Assembly (NCBI GenBank): GCA_910574455.1
Contig: CAJSYZ010000003.1
Coordinates: forward strand, 496,001-560,000
Source of the DNA: Trichaptum fuscoviolaceum
Lineage: Eukaryota; Basidiomycota; Agaricomycetes; Hymenochaetales; Trichaptaceae
Length of the DNA stretch: 64,000 nt
Direction: 5' to 3'
Both the position numbers and the translations under genes were made by a program. Within the stretch, counting starts at the first letter, position 1. Each line of letters opens with the position of its first letter. The notes under the pieces are model-generated. The model was not told the DNA's origin. It did no database searches and worked only from the letters and a program-made list of their open reading frames with translations. Below are positions 43,241 through 52,444 of this stretch, piece after piece.

Positions 43241-46200
43241 GGTCGTATTGCTCAGTCGCGCCCTATACGACCCAACCGCCCTTGTGGCCGAAGAACTCTC
43301 TTAATAATGGTCCCTTGTATTTAACCATCTCTACAATAGATCGTCGTCTTCGACGACATTTGAAGTTCCCGGTACAGGTTAGCGACGGAAAGACGGATGC
43401 CTTAGCCACAGTCATGTTAGACAGCGGTGCGTCGGGAACTTTCATAAATTCCCGCTACGTTTCGCGACACGGACTCCAGACCCGGGACTTGGTAATCCCG
43501 ATACTTTTGCGAAACGCAGACAATTCCCCGAACGCGATTGGACGCATCACCAAGGAAGTAGTCCTCAACGTCGAGATGAAGGGACACTTAGAACAGTTGA
43601 CCATGGCCGTCGCGGATATTGGCGACGACGATATTATCATGGGGATCGACTGGTTGCGGCACCATAACCCAACCATTGACTGGACCAACGATGTGGTCGA
43701 TCTCAACCGCTGCCCGCCCCAGTGTGACAACCAGCAACGCCTGGTCCCGCTTCCCCGCCTCGCCATAGCAGAAGAAGTCGAGACCCCCTGGGGGCCCGAC
43801 AGGACCCAGGCCGAATGGGAAGCTGTCCCACCGGGATTTCGGTACTCAGAAAAATATTGGGACCAGTACCACGACGCCGAATCTTACTTCGTCACGACGG
43901 ACGACCATTTCGCGTACAAAATTGCCGCCTCGTACACCCACTCCCAGGCCATCGCTGAGAAGTCTGCAGTGAAGGAAGGCGAGAAAACCTTTGAAGAACT
44001 AGTTCCCCCCGAATTCCGTGAGTTTGCCGACGTTTTCTCGAAAGTTGAATCCGAAAGGCTTCCACTGCGCAAGCCGTATGACCACGCCATAGATTTAGAA
44101 TCCGGGAAGGTTCCCCCGTACAGCAAAATCTATCCCTTGGCCCCAGCTGAACGCGATGCCCTTCGCGAATTCGTTGACGAAAACCTGCGCAAGGGGTACA
44201 TACGACCTTCGAAATCCCCTGCAGCGGCTCCCGTCTTCTTTATCAAGAAAAAGGATGGAACCTTGCGCATGGTAGTCGATTACCGACGACTGAACGACAT
44301 CACGGTCAAGAATCGATACCCGCTTCCCCTCACGATGGAACTCGTAGACGCGCTGCAAAAGGCGAAGGTTTTCACGACTCTAGATTTACGATGGGGCTAC
44401 CACAATGTGCGACTGAAGCAAGGCGACGAGTGGAAGGCTGCATTTCGGACTCAGGCAGGACATTTCGAACCAACGGTGATGACATTCGGGCTCACGAATG
44501 CCCCAGCGACCTTCCAGCACATGATGAACGATATCTTCAAAGACCTCATTGGAGTATACGTGATCATCTATCTTGACGACTTGCTAATCTTTTCCGAAGA
44601 TGAATCGCAGCACGATGAACACGTACGGGAAGTCCTTAAACGGCTACGCGAAAACGACTTGTTCTGCAAACCCGAAAAGTGCAAATTCAAACAGACTTCT
44701 GTCGAGTATCTCGGGATGATTATTTCGCAGGGAAAGGTAGCGATGGATCCCGCCAAGGTACAGGCGGTCCTCGACTGGCCTACCCCGAAAAAGGTGAAAG
44801 ACATTCAAGCCTTCCTCGGGTTCGCGAATTTCTATCGACGCTTCATTCGGGATTTCTCGCACATCGTCAAACCGCTCACGACGCTGCTGAAGAAGGACGT
44901 TCGCTGGGCCTGGACAGAAAACCAGCAGTTCGCTTTCGACTATCTCAAGCGCATGTTCACGACCGCCCCCGTCCTGATGATGCCAGACATGTCGCGACAA
45001 TTCATCGTGGAATGCGACGCCTCTGATTTCGCGACCGGCGCGGTCTTGTCCCAGGAAGGCGACGACGGGCTGATACATCCGGTCGCCTTTTTCTCGAAAT
45101 CCCTCAACGATGCGGAGCGCAACTACGAGATTTATGACAAGGAGCTACTCGCAATTATTAGAGCTCTTGACGAGTGGCGACATTATCTCGAAGGTGCGAG
45201 TCATAAACTCGATATCGTGTCTGACCACAAGAATTTGCTATATTTCTCTGAATCCCGAACGCTGACGCGACGCCAAGCCCGGTGGAGTCTGTTCCTCACT
45301 CGCTTCGACTTTACGATTCGCCATCGCCCAGGGCGACTCGGGGGCAAACCCGACGCCATGTCACGACGCGTCGATCTTCAACCCGAAGGCGAAGACAACG
45401 CGGGACGGACCCTCTTGACCCCCGAAATGTTTCGACTAAAAGCAATTCGTCGGGGAATGACACAGGTACACGGGGATCAGGCCCTCCTACGACGCATTCG
45501 TAAGTCAGATCAGTATGAAGACGAACTGGTGGACGCAATCGAGTTGGTCAAGTCCAAGGCGCCTCGAGTTCTGACCAAGGAACTTGAGGACTGGAGCACC
45601 GAGGAAGGCCTCATCCTGTACCAGGGTAAGGTTTACGTCCCGAAAGACGAGACCATTCGCCGGGATGTGGTGAAGACTTACCACGACAGTCTCCCTGCCG
45701 GACATCCTGGACGTTGGAAAACGTTTGAGATGGTAAGCCGCAACTACTGGTGGCCCGGGATGTCTAACTTCGTAGAACGATACGTTTCGGGATGCGATAC
45801 CTGCGCACGCACGAAGAACCGATCCCAACGCCCGGTAGGACTCCTGCAACCGAACGAAATCCCGCAGGGCCCCTGGCAGGCGATTTCGTGCGATTTCATC
45901 ACCCAGCTCCCCCGATCTGAGGATTACGACGCAATTTTCGTGGTGGTCGACCGTCTCACCAAGCAAGCGCATTTTATCCCGACCACGTCTGACATTGATG
46001 CACCGGAAACTGCGGAACTATTCCTGCAGCACGTCTGGAAGCTGCACGGAACCCCCCGCCAGATCATATCCGACCGCGGACCACAGTTTGTCGCGCAGTT
46101 CATGAAAGCCCTTTTTTCCCGACTCGGTATCAAGGGTACCACGTCGACTGCGTATCACCCGCAGACGGATGGGCAAACCGAAAGGGTAAACCAAGAGCTG

Positions 46201-47160
46201 GAACAATATTTACGGGCTTTCATAGATACACGACAAGAAAACTGGGCCGGATTACTCCCAATGGCAGAATTCGCGCACAACACGAAAGCGCACGCGGCAA
46301 CACGACAATCCCCGTTCGCGCTTGTCTACGGCTACAATCCCGAATTCACGATTGCCCCGAGCGACGGTCTGTCCACGGTCCCCGCTGCGGACGCACGACT
46401 ACAGGAGCTTCAGCAGGCACAGGAAGAGGCAAGAGCGGCTTTGGAGGTTGCGGCAGAGCGCATGAAGCAGCACTACGATCAGGCCAGGAACGAGGCCCCG
46501 CAGTACGCAGTCGGGGATAAAGTATGGCTTGAGGCGACAAACGTTCGGCGACCAGGAGCGCGCAAATTATTACCGAAACGACTAGGGCCGTATAAAGTGA
46601 AGGCAAAGCTAAGTGACCTCACCTACGAACTCGAACTCCCCGCGTCGCTGAAGATTCATCCCGTATTTCACGTATCGCTGCTCTCGCCATACCACGAAGA
46701 CGACATTCCCGGTCGAACGCAACCCCCGCCGCCCCCAGTCGAAGTAGAAGGAGATCTGGAGTACGAGGTGGAAGAGGTTCTGGATGCTAGACGGTTTAGA
46801 CGGAGATTTGAATATTTGGTACGATGGAAGGGATATTCGAGCGCGGAAGATACATGGATTCCCGCAAAGGATATGGGTAATGCAAAGGCTAAAATTCGTA
46901 GTTTCTATCGAAAACACCCGGACGCCCCTCGAGAAGTCAACGCTATCGAGCTCTGTGACCTGAGCAAGATTCAAGCTTGGCGCCCCGGAGTTGCGCCTTT
47001 GGAGGGGGGTAATGTCGAGATCCCGGGCTCCTTTTCTCATTTCCCGCACTTTCCCGCCAAGGATCCCGACATGAGCAGACAAACCCGCGGGGAGAATCCC
47101 GCCATTGGATTCCCCGCGCGAAACCTCATTCCCGAATCGCACGATCCCATGCTCACGTGA
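42973..47160 (+). CDS. Element 2 Pol (PR-RT-RH-IN-chromodomain)
   Basis: The open frame spans 42973-47160, but its first ~90 codons are only the overlap with gag. True Pol probably starts by -1 shifting near 43231. Domains in order: retropepsin (MLDSGASGTFI, about 149 codons in), reverse transcriptase (FFIKKKDGTLRMVVDYRRLN, IIYLDDLLIFS), RNase H (ECDASDFATGAVLSQ), integrase zinc site (GHPGRWKTFEMV...CDTCARTKN), integrase core (CDFITQLP, SDRGPQFV, NQELEQYLRAF), and a C-terminal chromodomain (LVRWKGYSSAEDTW). The frame then runs on into the 3' LTR and stops at 47160, so the last ~50 residues are LTR-encoded. No break is seen. All catalytic motifs are present. Confidence 0.9.
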   Translation: MLLLRRERPFGERLPNATAIPKPKGDEIHVPVEPIAPRAPVVRRNAQTYGGTVRPECAAVRATERIRRHDARRQERSQSRSPAPSGFSVGSYCSVAPYTTQPPLWPKNSLNNGPLYLTISTIDRRLRRHLKFPVQVSDGKTDALATVMLDSGASGTFINSRYVSRHGLQTRDLVIPILLRNADNSPNAIGRITKEVVLNVEMKGHLEQLTMAVADIGDDDIIMGIDWLRHHNPTIDWTNDVVDLNRCPPQCDNQQRLVPLPRLAIAEEVETPWGPDRTQAEWEAVPPGFRYSEKYWDQYHDAESYFVTTDDHFAYKIAASYTHSQAIAEKSAVKEGEKTFEELVPPEFREFADVFSKVESERLPLRKPYDHAIDLESGKVPPYSKIYPLAPAERDALREFVDENLRKGYIRPSKSPAAAPVFFIKKKDGTLRMVVDYRRLNDITVKNRYPLPLTMELVDALQKAKVFTTLDLRWGYHNVRLKQGDEWKAAFRTQAGHFEPTVMTFGLTNAPATFQHMMNDIFKDLIGVYVIIYLDDLLIFSEDESQHDEHVREVLKRLRENDLFCKPEKCKFKQTSVEYLGMIISQGKVAMDPAKVQAVLDWPTPKKVKDIQAFLGFANFYRRFIRDFSHIVKPLTTLLKKDVRWAWTENQQFAFDYLKRMFTTAPVLMMPDMSRQFIVECDASDFATGAVLSQEGDDGLIHPVAFFSKSLNDAERNYEIYDKELLAIIRALDEWRHYLEGASHKLDIVSDHKNLLYFSESRTLTRRQARWSLFLTRFDFTIRHRPGRLGGKPDAMSRRVDLQPEGEDNAGRTLLTPEMFRLKAIRRGMTQVHGDQALLRRIRKSDQYEDELVDAIELVKSKAPRVLTKELEDWSTEEGLILYQGKVYVPKDETIRRDVVKTYHDSLPAGHPGRWKTFEMVSRNYWWPGMSNFVERYVSGCDTCARTKNRSQRPVGLLQPNEIPQGPWQAISCDFITQLPRSEDYDAIFVVVDRLTKQAHFIPTTSDIDAPETAELFLQHVWKLHGTPRQIISDRGPQFVAQFMKALFSRLGIKGTTSTAYHPQTDGQTERVNQELEQYLRAFIDTRQENWAGLLPMAEFAHNTKAHAATRQSPFALVYGYNPEFTIAPSDGLSTVPAADARLQELQQAQEEARAALEVAAERMKQHYDQARNEAPQYAVGDKVWLEATNVRRPGARKLLPKRLGPYKVKAKLSDLTYELELPASLKIHPVFHVSLLSPYHEDDIPGRTQPPPPPVEVEGDLEYEVEEVLDARRFRRRFEYLVRWKGYSSAEDTWIPAKDMGNAKAKIRSFYRKHPDAPREVNAIELCDLSKIQAWRPGVAPLEGGNVEIPGSFSHFPHFPAKDPDMSRQTRGENPAIGFPARNLIPESHDPMLT

Positions 47161-47831
47161 CTTATCCCGCACCACCGTCCCGGCAACCATGCACGCATGC
47201 ACACACTCATTTACGACGACCCGCCACGGCACACGTACATTCACTTATCAACATACGCTCATTAATCCGTTAAGTACCTCAAGGTGACGACCTGCAACAG
47301 CCTGGCATACCTAGTCTGGCTAGTCGCGGCCCCGGACCGGACGCTGACGTCCACGGACAGGCCGTAGCCATCTGGAGAGACGGGATAGACATGCCTAGCA
47401 GTGCGGTCGTAGCATGTATCGTTTGTAGTAGATAGGTGCGCATTGCGCAAGGACACTTAGCGTAGATTAACTATACAGTCTTTACGAAGTAGATAAATAG
47501 CTGTAGGCATCGTAAGGAGCACCCCACTTTTGACCTCTTGTGGAGTGCTTCCTTAGGTGCGATCTCTCTCTTTTCTCCTGTGTAGTTAGTTGCGCAATAC
47601 TTACTTGTGGAGTGCTTCCTTAGGGATCCGCTTACTTGACGTTCAAAGCAGTGAAGAGTCCTAGCTGGCCTTGAGAATCCCGCGACGCGCCTGGATAGAA
47701 TCCCGCGCGTTTCCCGCCTGAATTCCCACGCTCGTTCCCCGTCGCGAATCCAGATTCCCGAACGCGGGTTCTTGTCGCGAATTCCAGTTTCCCGAAACTG
47801 TTTCCCGCTACAATTCCCGACGGTCGTAACA
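47013..47831 (+). repeat. Element 2 3' LTR
   Basis: 819 bp, identical by eye to the 5' LTR. It is preceded by the purine tract at 47001-47012 and followed by the AAGCG target copy. Confidence 0.9.
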
Positions 47832-48943
47832 AAGCGCGCCCAATCTGTCAAATCGACACAGGAGGATACGGGAATGTCAAATTTATTCCTGATGCGAGTC
47901 GCATCACCTGTCAATTAGTTCAGTTATGCCGCATAATGAGAGAAGAAATGGGATTGTCGTACCAGCGATTCCTGCTGACACTTTCCATACAGTTTCATCA
48001 CCTAATAATTGTTCCAATCTTGGGGGAAGAGCATTAAGTAGATGAGTCCGGAGGAGGAACACATGTTGCTGAACCGCGAGTTGGATGAGGTCCACGCGAT
48101 ATAGCTCTGGTGAGTTACTCGCCCATTCAATGTCGAGGGCAACGAAGCGTCGTTCCGGGCATCCGGCAAGGAAGCATAGATGACGTCTACGGCATTCTCC
48201 ATCGTCGCGGTGGTCAGACATACTTCAGGAACAAGAGGTCCGAGTGTATAACTGCGAAGTTGAAGAAGAGGCGTTGGCGGAACCCCCAGGTAGTCGAGGA
48301 GATGTTGCATCTGTTTGTGAAGCTGGCAAAAAGTCAGTGCAGTGATTTTGAGAGGAAATGGAAAGTAAGCACGATTTTTTGCATCCTAGATATCCTCCTT
48401 TGTGTCCAAGGAAGTCTTCGCGCGATGCGTACTCGAAGCACAGCATGGTCAATCAATAGGAGCATGTGGAGCCCCAACAGAATGTGATAAAAGTTCATGG
48501 CGAAGGGTTGAATGGGTGGGTGGGTGGCGGGGAGGGGCGACACCCACTCCGAGTTCACATTTATACAAAGCTCTTGCACGCATTTTTCTGATGCCTTATT
48601 CTTCTGGGAAAAGAAGAGAGGAATCTATCAGTGCATTATACTATGGCTCGGATAAACCTCAAGCTGAACTGACAGGAGATAAGAAGGATTTCTTCTAGAT
48701 GACTCGATTATGAGGCTTCTTTTCATTTTATGCACAAACAAACAAGAAAGTGAGTCAGGTTAACTCCGAAGAAGTCAGGAAGACATAGCCCACTGCACAA
48801 GAAGCTGTTCCATCAGCTCTAGAAGGCAAAGCCACGAGTAAGCCGTCATACAATCAGTCATCCCTGGATACAACACGAAACCGCAACCATGCCAATGTGG
48901 GAAATGGGATCAATGCATCCCAATCCGCTATGGAAGAAGTAGT

Positions 48944-50700
48944 TTAAATGAAGGAGCGTTTCTTGTCCTTAGAGCTGGGGGGATTGCGCTGTCGGCCGAT
49001 AATCGACTTATTCTGCATATTGAAACCGAGCGATCTCCGTTTCGGCGGCAATGGTGGTGGCACAGAGGTGTTTGTCGAGGAATAGGACATGACTACTTGA
49101 ACGATATCTAAGATGAAGTAATACTTTTTCCCGTTTGATGAATTCGCAATTTGCGTCGTGAGCTGCTTTGCCAACGTCAGGTAGACTGTTTGATGCACCT
49201 CTCATCAATGAGCTCGAGCTCAAGGTTGCGGTACTCGAGGCATCGGACGCAAATACCGACACCGGAATTTCCGAAATCGATCCAGAGGATGGGGTGGGGT
49301 GGGGAGGCTGATCCCATCGAGCTCGCCTTCGCGTTTGGTGATCTCGGGCTTCTTGACGTCCGCGTACAGGAAGAAGTCGCAGAAGAGCGCTTGAGCCTGC
49401 CTAGGGCTTGCGCTTTTGAACTCGATACAAACATCCATACCACCGGGGTGCGAGAGCGCGGGGTCGAAACGCTCAAGATGGTTCGTCGCTGCGACGGGAC
49501 GAGGAAGCGGCCAACAGCAGCGGCGACACCATCAAGTGCATTAAGAAGGCCAGAAAGAGAGAGCGTGTTCACGTCGGATAGAGTGTCATATTTCTTGCTT
49601 TTCTTCTTCTTGCCAATTTCTTCATTGTCGTCATCATCGTCATCTTATCCTTGTTGTCGGACAACAAAGAGCTCTTCTTCTTACCACCAGGAACACAGGT
49701 TGAGGACCCGTCGCGCGAAGTTGAGCGAGTGAATGCAGTGTCAAGGTCCTCAAGAAGGACAATTCACGGGGCAGGCACACGGCCCATAAGCGACGACAAC
49801 GTCACATCGTTCATCCAAAAAGCGGAACGTGAGATGGCGAGAATGTCGAGCATGAGCGCGCCAGCAAGGGCATGGATCAACGATGATCTGCCCAAGCCAG
49901 GGACACGATAGAGGAAATTGTCGCAACGAGAGTGGTTACCACGGTCAGCGCACCACTGATTCAGAAAGAGAGGTTAAACTTTCAGTCGATGTGTGGCACT
50001 TCATGTACATACCTTCTCTGATTGCAAGAAGTCCCTTGTGTCGGCAAGGAGCATCTCTTAAATCCCCACCATGAGCCATGGAATCAGCGAAATAGATATG
50101 AATTTGATGGTCGTCTGGTGAGGCAAACTGGAAGCCTTTGAGCTCCTCATCTCCGAATGACTTGTCTCTAAAAGTAAGACTTGCCCGGCAAGATGGTGCG
50201 CGCTGTCGTCTTGAACTCGTAAGCGTGCTGGCATTCTAAGCGCTTCAACAACCATAGCATCAGCCAGTCATGTAGTTGTGTTCATCGGGTCATGAGCTAT
50301 TGTTTGCAATAGCGGATAACTACTAGGGCTACTTACCAGTCCCCACAACAATGAAAGTGTCTCCGGAAGTCTCTGGTTTCCAACCTGACCATGGCTGTCA
50401 GTGGTGGTAGCGGACGACGGAGGGCCTGTGATGCCAGTGTCAGACCCCACGTGGGAAGTCATCATGTCGATGCTGGGTACTACTAGTAGCAGGAGTGCGA
50501 TGGCAATGGTGGTGGTGCTGTCTGGCGGTGTTCCAGAATTGCACCATCTTGCGTGCGCTGTAAACGGTGTGAGCTAGGATTCTGTATCAAATGGTATGTA
50601 AATAACGTGAAGTAAAAGGATTGAGAAGGAGAATAAACTCACCAGCCTTGAACTCCTGTGCCATGCTCGTGCAGACCTCTGTCTCCCATTCCGCCCAGAT
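48944..50700 (-). pseudogene. BCS1-like AAA ATPase pseudogene, right copy
   Basis: This is the counterpart of 367-4458 without the solo LTR. Beyond the arm boundary a further exon can be read at 50700-50643 (IWAEWETEVCTSMAQEFKA) joined by a normal intron, so the ancestral gene probably extended further 5'. It carries the same defects as the left copy in the conserved region: the P-loop reads PGLGRSS without a lysine, and the frame changes between GRFLV and VAATNH. It therefore appears to have been a pseudogene, or a very degenerate ATPase, before the duplication. Confidence 0.65.
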
Positions 50701-50864
50701 CTGTTACGACATAATTTAGTACAAAGTGCAGGAGAGCAGCGCATGGAAGATGTCATATGTGAAGGAGACAGCGCCAAGGTTGAAGAAAATGACAAGCCTC
50801 AAGGTAGTGCAAGAGGATGAGATGAGAGAGTTTGTGCGCATGGTGGGGGAGTTGAGGAAGGGGC

Positions 50865-51083
50865 TCAGTCTGGGAAAAGGCGAGCGGCGATGTCCACGTC
50901 GGGCTCTTGCTGACTCGGAGTCGGGAAAACAATACTACCAAGTTGCGTGTCTGTCTTTGAATCAAGGTTGGTCGCAAAGCCCATTTGATCCAGCTCCTCC
51001 GCCGTCTGCCAGAAGGCAATAGCATAAGTCAAGCCGTCCAGTTCCCTCTGACCTAGAACGTCCCGAGAATAACAACCGGTCAT
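50865..51083 (-). CDS. Hypothetical short frame upstream of the BCS1-like copy
   Basis: The 72-codon ATG frame MTGCYSRDVLGQRELDG... has a reasonable amino-acid mix and lies 5' of the BCS1-like fragments on the same strand. It might be an N-terminal exon of that gene or a separate small gene. I do not recognise it and see no clear donor. Confidence 0.25.
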   Translation of the reverse strand: MTGCYSRDVLGQRELDGLTYAIAFWQTAEELDQMGFATNLDSKTDTQLGSIVFPTPSQQEPDVDIAARLFPD

Positions 51084-51631
51084 TCCATTAAAATTATTAT
51101 ACCTAATAGTTGTCGAGCAGAGCAGTTGTAGTAGTAGCCGGACCGACCTTCGCCCCTCAGGCTTAGTTTACTAGTACTAGTAGTTTCCGACTTCAAGCTG
51201 ACCTCCGAGTCGGAAGAACTTCCGAGTCTGAGCCTGAGACCGAGTCGTGGGACTTCAAGTTCAGCTCAAAAGTTCAAGTTGCCGAACAGTGACCCGTAAC
51301 GATGTTCGGTCTTCAGGTTGGTAGACCCGGATTTGAGCCAGTCGTGAATTTATCAAGCAGTAATTAGAGCATCACTGGTGCCAGTGAGTCCAAGTCCGAC
51401 TCGGAATAGTTAGTAAACAATTCATATCGTTTTTTATTTACATACAGTCATACAACAACTTGAATACCGATGCACAGAAAACACAAGTATAAGGTCGACG
51501 AACACAGAACAGGAGACAAACATACAAAGACACAACTTGAATACTAGTGGTATGCACTGGTATGAGGTAATACTATGAAAAGAAAACAGTTAGAAATAGT
51601 ATGAGTACAAGCCTGAGTCCTCACTGGCAGG

Positions 51632-51985
51632 CTACTTCGTCTGACTCCGAGTCTGCGGTTTAAGTGAATTAAAAGGTTCCAATGCTGCTCGTTCCCGCTC
51701 AACCTTGTGGTGCTCCTCATTAAACCACGCTTTCCATGTACTCGAGCCCTTGTTAGCCCTAGTTACCTTAATCTGTGGATGATATTCCGCAAGTTCCGAC
51801 ATCACTGCATCATCCTTTTGTGATTCGAATCCGAAATGAATATCACCGTAACCGGAGGTGCGCATCTCCGACAATTGTTGCCAAATACAGTGGCTGAGTG
51901 GCGTGAGCCTGAGAAGTCTGGCTTCAAGTTCAGATTCAAGTTCCGCATTTAGTAGCCTGACTACCCCATGCCCTGCCAGTGGCAT
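51632..51985 (-). CDS. Hypothetical 117-residue protein in transposon subterminal region
   Basis: This ATG-initiated frame begins MPLAGHGVVRLL and ends with a charged tail (TRANKGSSTWKAWFNEEHHK then Lys/Arg-rich). The composition is protein-like and a TATA-like GAGTATAGTAG lies about 25 bp upstream, but I recognise no family. It could be a small gene of the transposon or a chance frame. Confidence 0.3.
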   Translation of the reverse strand: MPLAGHGVVRLLNAELESELEARLLRLTPLSHCIWQQLSEMRTSGYGDIHFGFESQKDDAVMSELAEYHPQIKVTRANKGSSTWKAWFNEEHHKVERERAALEPFNSLKPQTRSQTK

Positions 51986-52444
51986 CGACGTATCGTGTCT
52001 TTGTCTACTATACTCTGTAGTACTGTACTCTAGTAGTACTCAAGGTTGTTCTTTTCAACAGCTTGAAGCCCTCTCACCTTAAAGTCGAAGTCCCTGCCAC
52101 CTAAATTTTAGTTCAGAGGCTGCCACTGGCGGTACTCAGGCTGGCGGTGAGTCAACCAGTCTCCTAGTTCAACTTCATCCGCTGACTGAGATCTTCAAAC
52201 TTCAAGTTGTAGCCTGAGTAGTACTATCTACTACTACTAGTATACTGGCAACTTGATCTCTAAATTTGAACCGAAGTTCAAGATACTACTATTCGGTTCC
52301 GACGACTCGGAGTCGGACTCGGAGTTGGTAGGCTCACAGCTACTATACTATTGCACCAGTTTTAACTCCATTTTGAAGCTGTTGGAGAAAGCGAAACAAC
52401 CTCCTATCAGGCTTCAAGTCACAGTTTTGTTCAAAATATCCAAA

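Larger units (their letters stand above)
41124..47831 (+). mobile_element. Full-length Ty3/gypsy chromovirus (element 2)
   Basis: The element is 6708 bp with two 819-bp LTRs (41124-41942 and 47013-47831) that read identically. It has TG...CA termini and an AAGCG target duplication. Gag and pol frames are uninterrupted. A purine tract GGAGGGGGGTAA (47001-47012) precedes the 3' LTR. By structure this is a potentially autonomous, very recent insertion. Confidence 0.95.
40741..48310 (-). pseudogene. Exonuclease gene copy, split by gypsy element
   Basis: This is the counterpart of 5092-5949. The 5' part is at 48310-47832 and the 3' part at 41123-40741. A 6708-bp gypsy element lies in exon 2 with an AAGCG target duplication (41119-41123, 47832-47836). 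The left arm has this site once, as GCGCGCTTCG. There is also a 1-bp deletion in exon 1 (GATGCCCGGAACG against GATGCCCTGGAACG), so this copy could not make the protein even before the insertion. Confidence 0.85.
40101..50559 (-). repeat. Right arm of large inverted duplication
   Basis: This is the reverse complement of 367-6592 with a 6708-bp gypsy element inserted. It holds the minus-strand exonuclease copy (broken) and the minus-strand BCS1-like copy, which lacks the solo LTR present on the left. The inner boundary at 40101 abuts the truncated retroelement. Beyond the outer boundary at 50559 the gene appears to continue. Confidence 0.9.

Noticed and set aside
46609..47244. 211-codon minus-strand frame across the end of element 2
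   Set aside because: It is antisense to pol and LTR.
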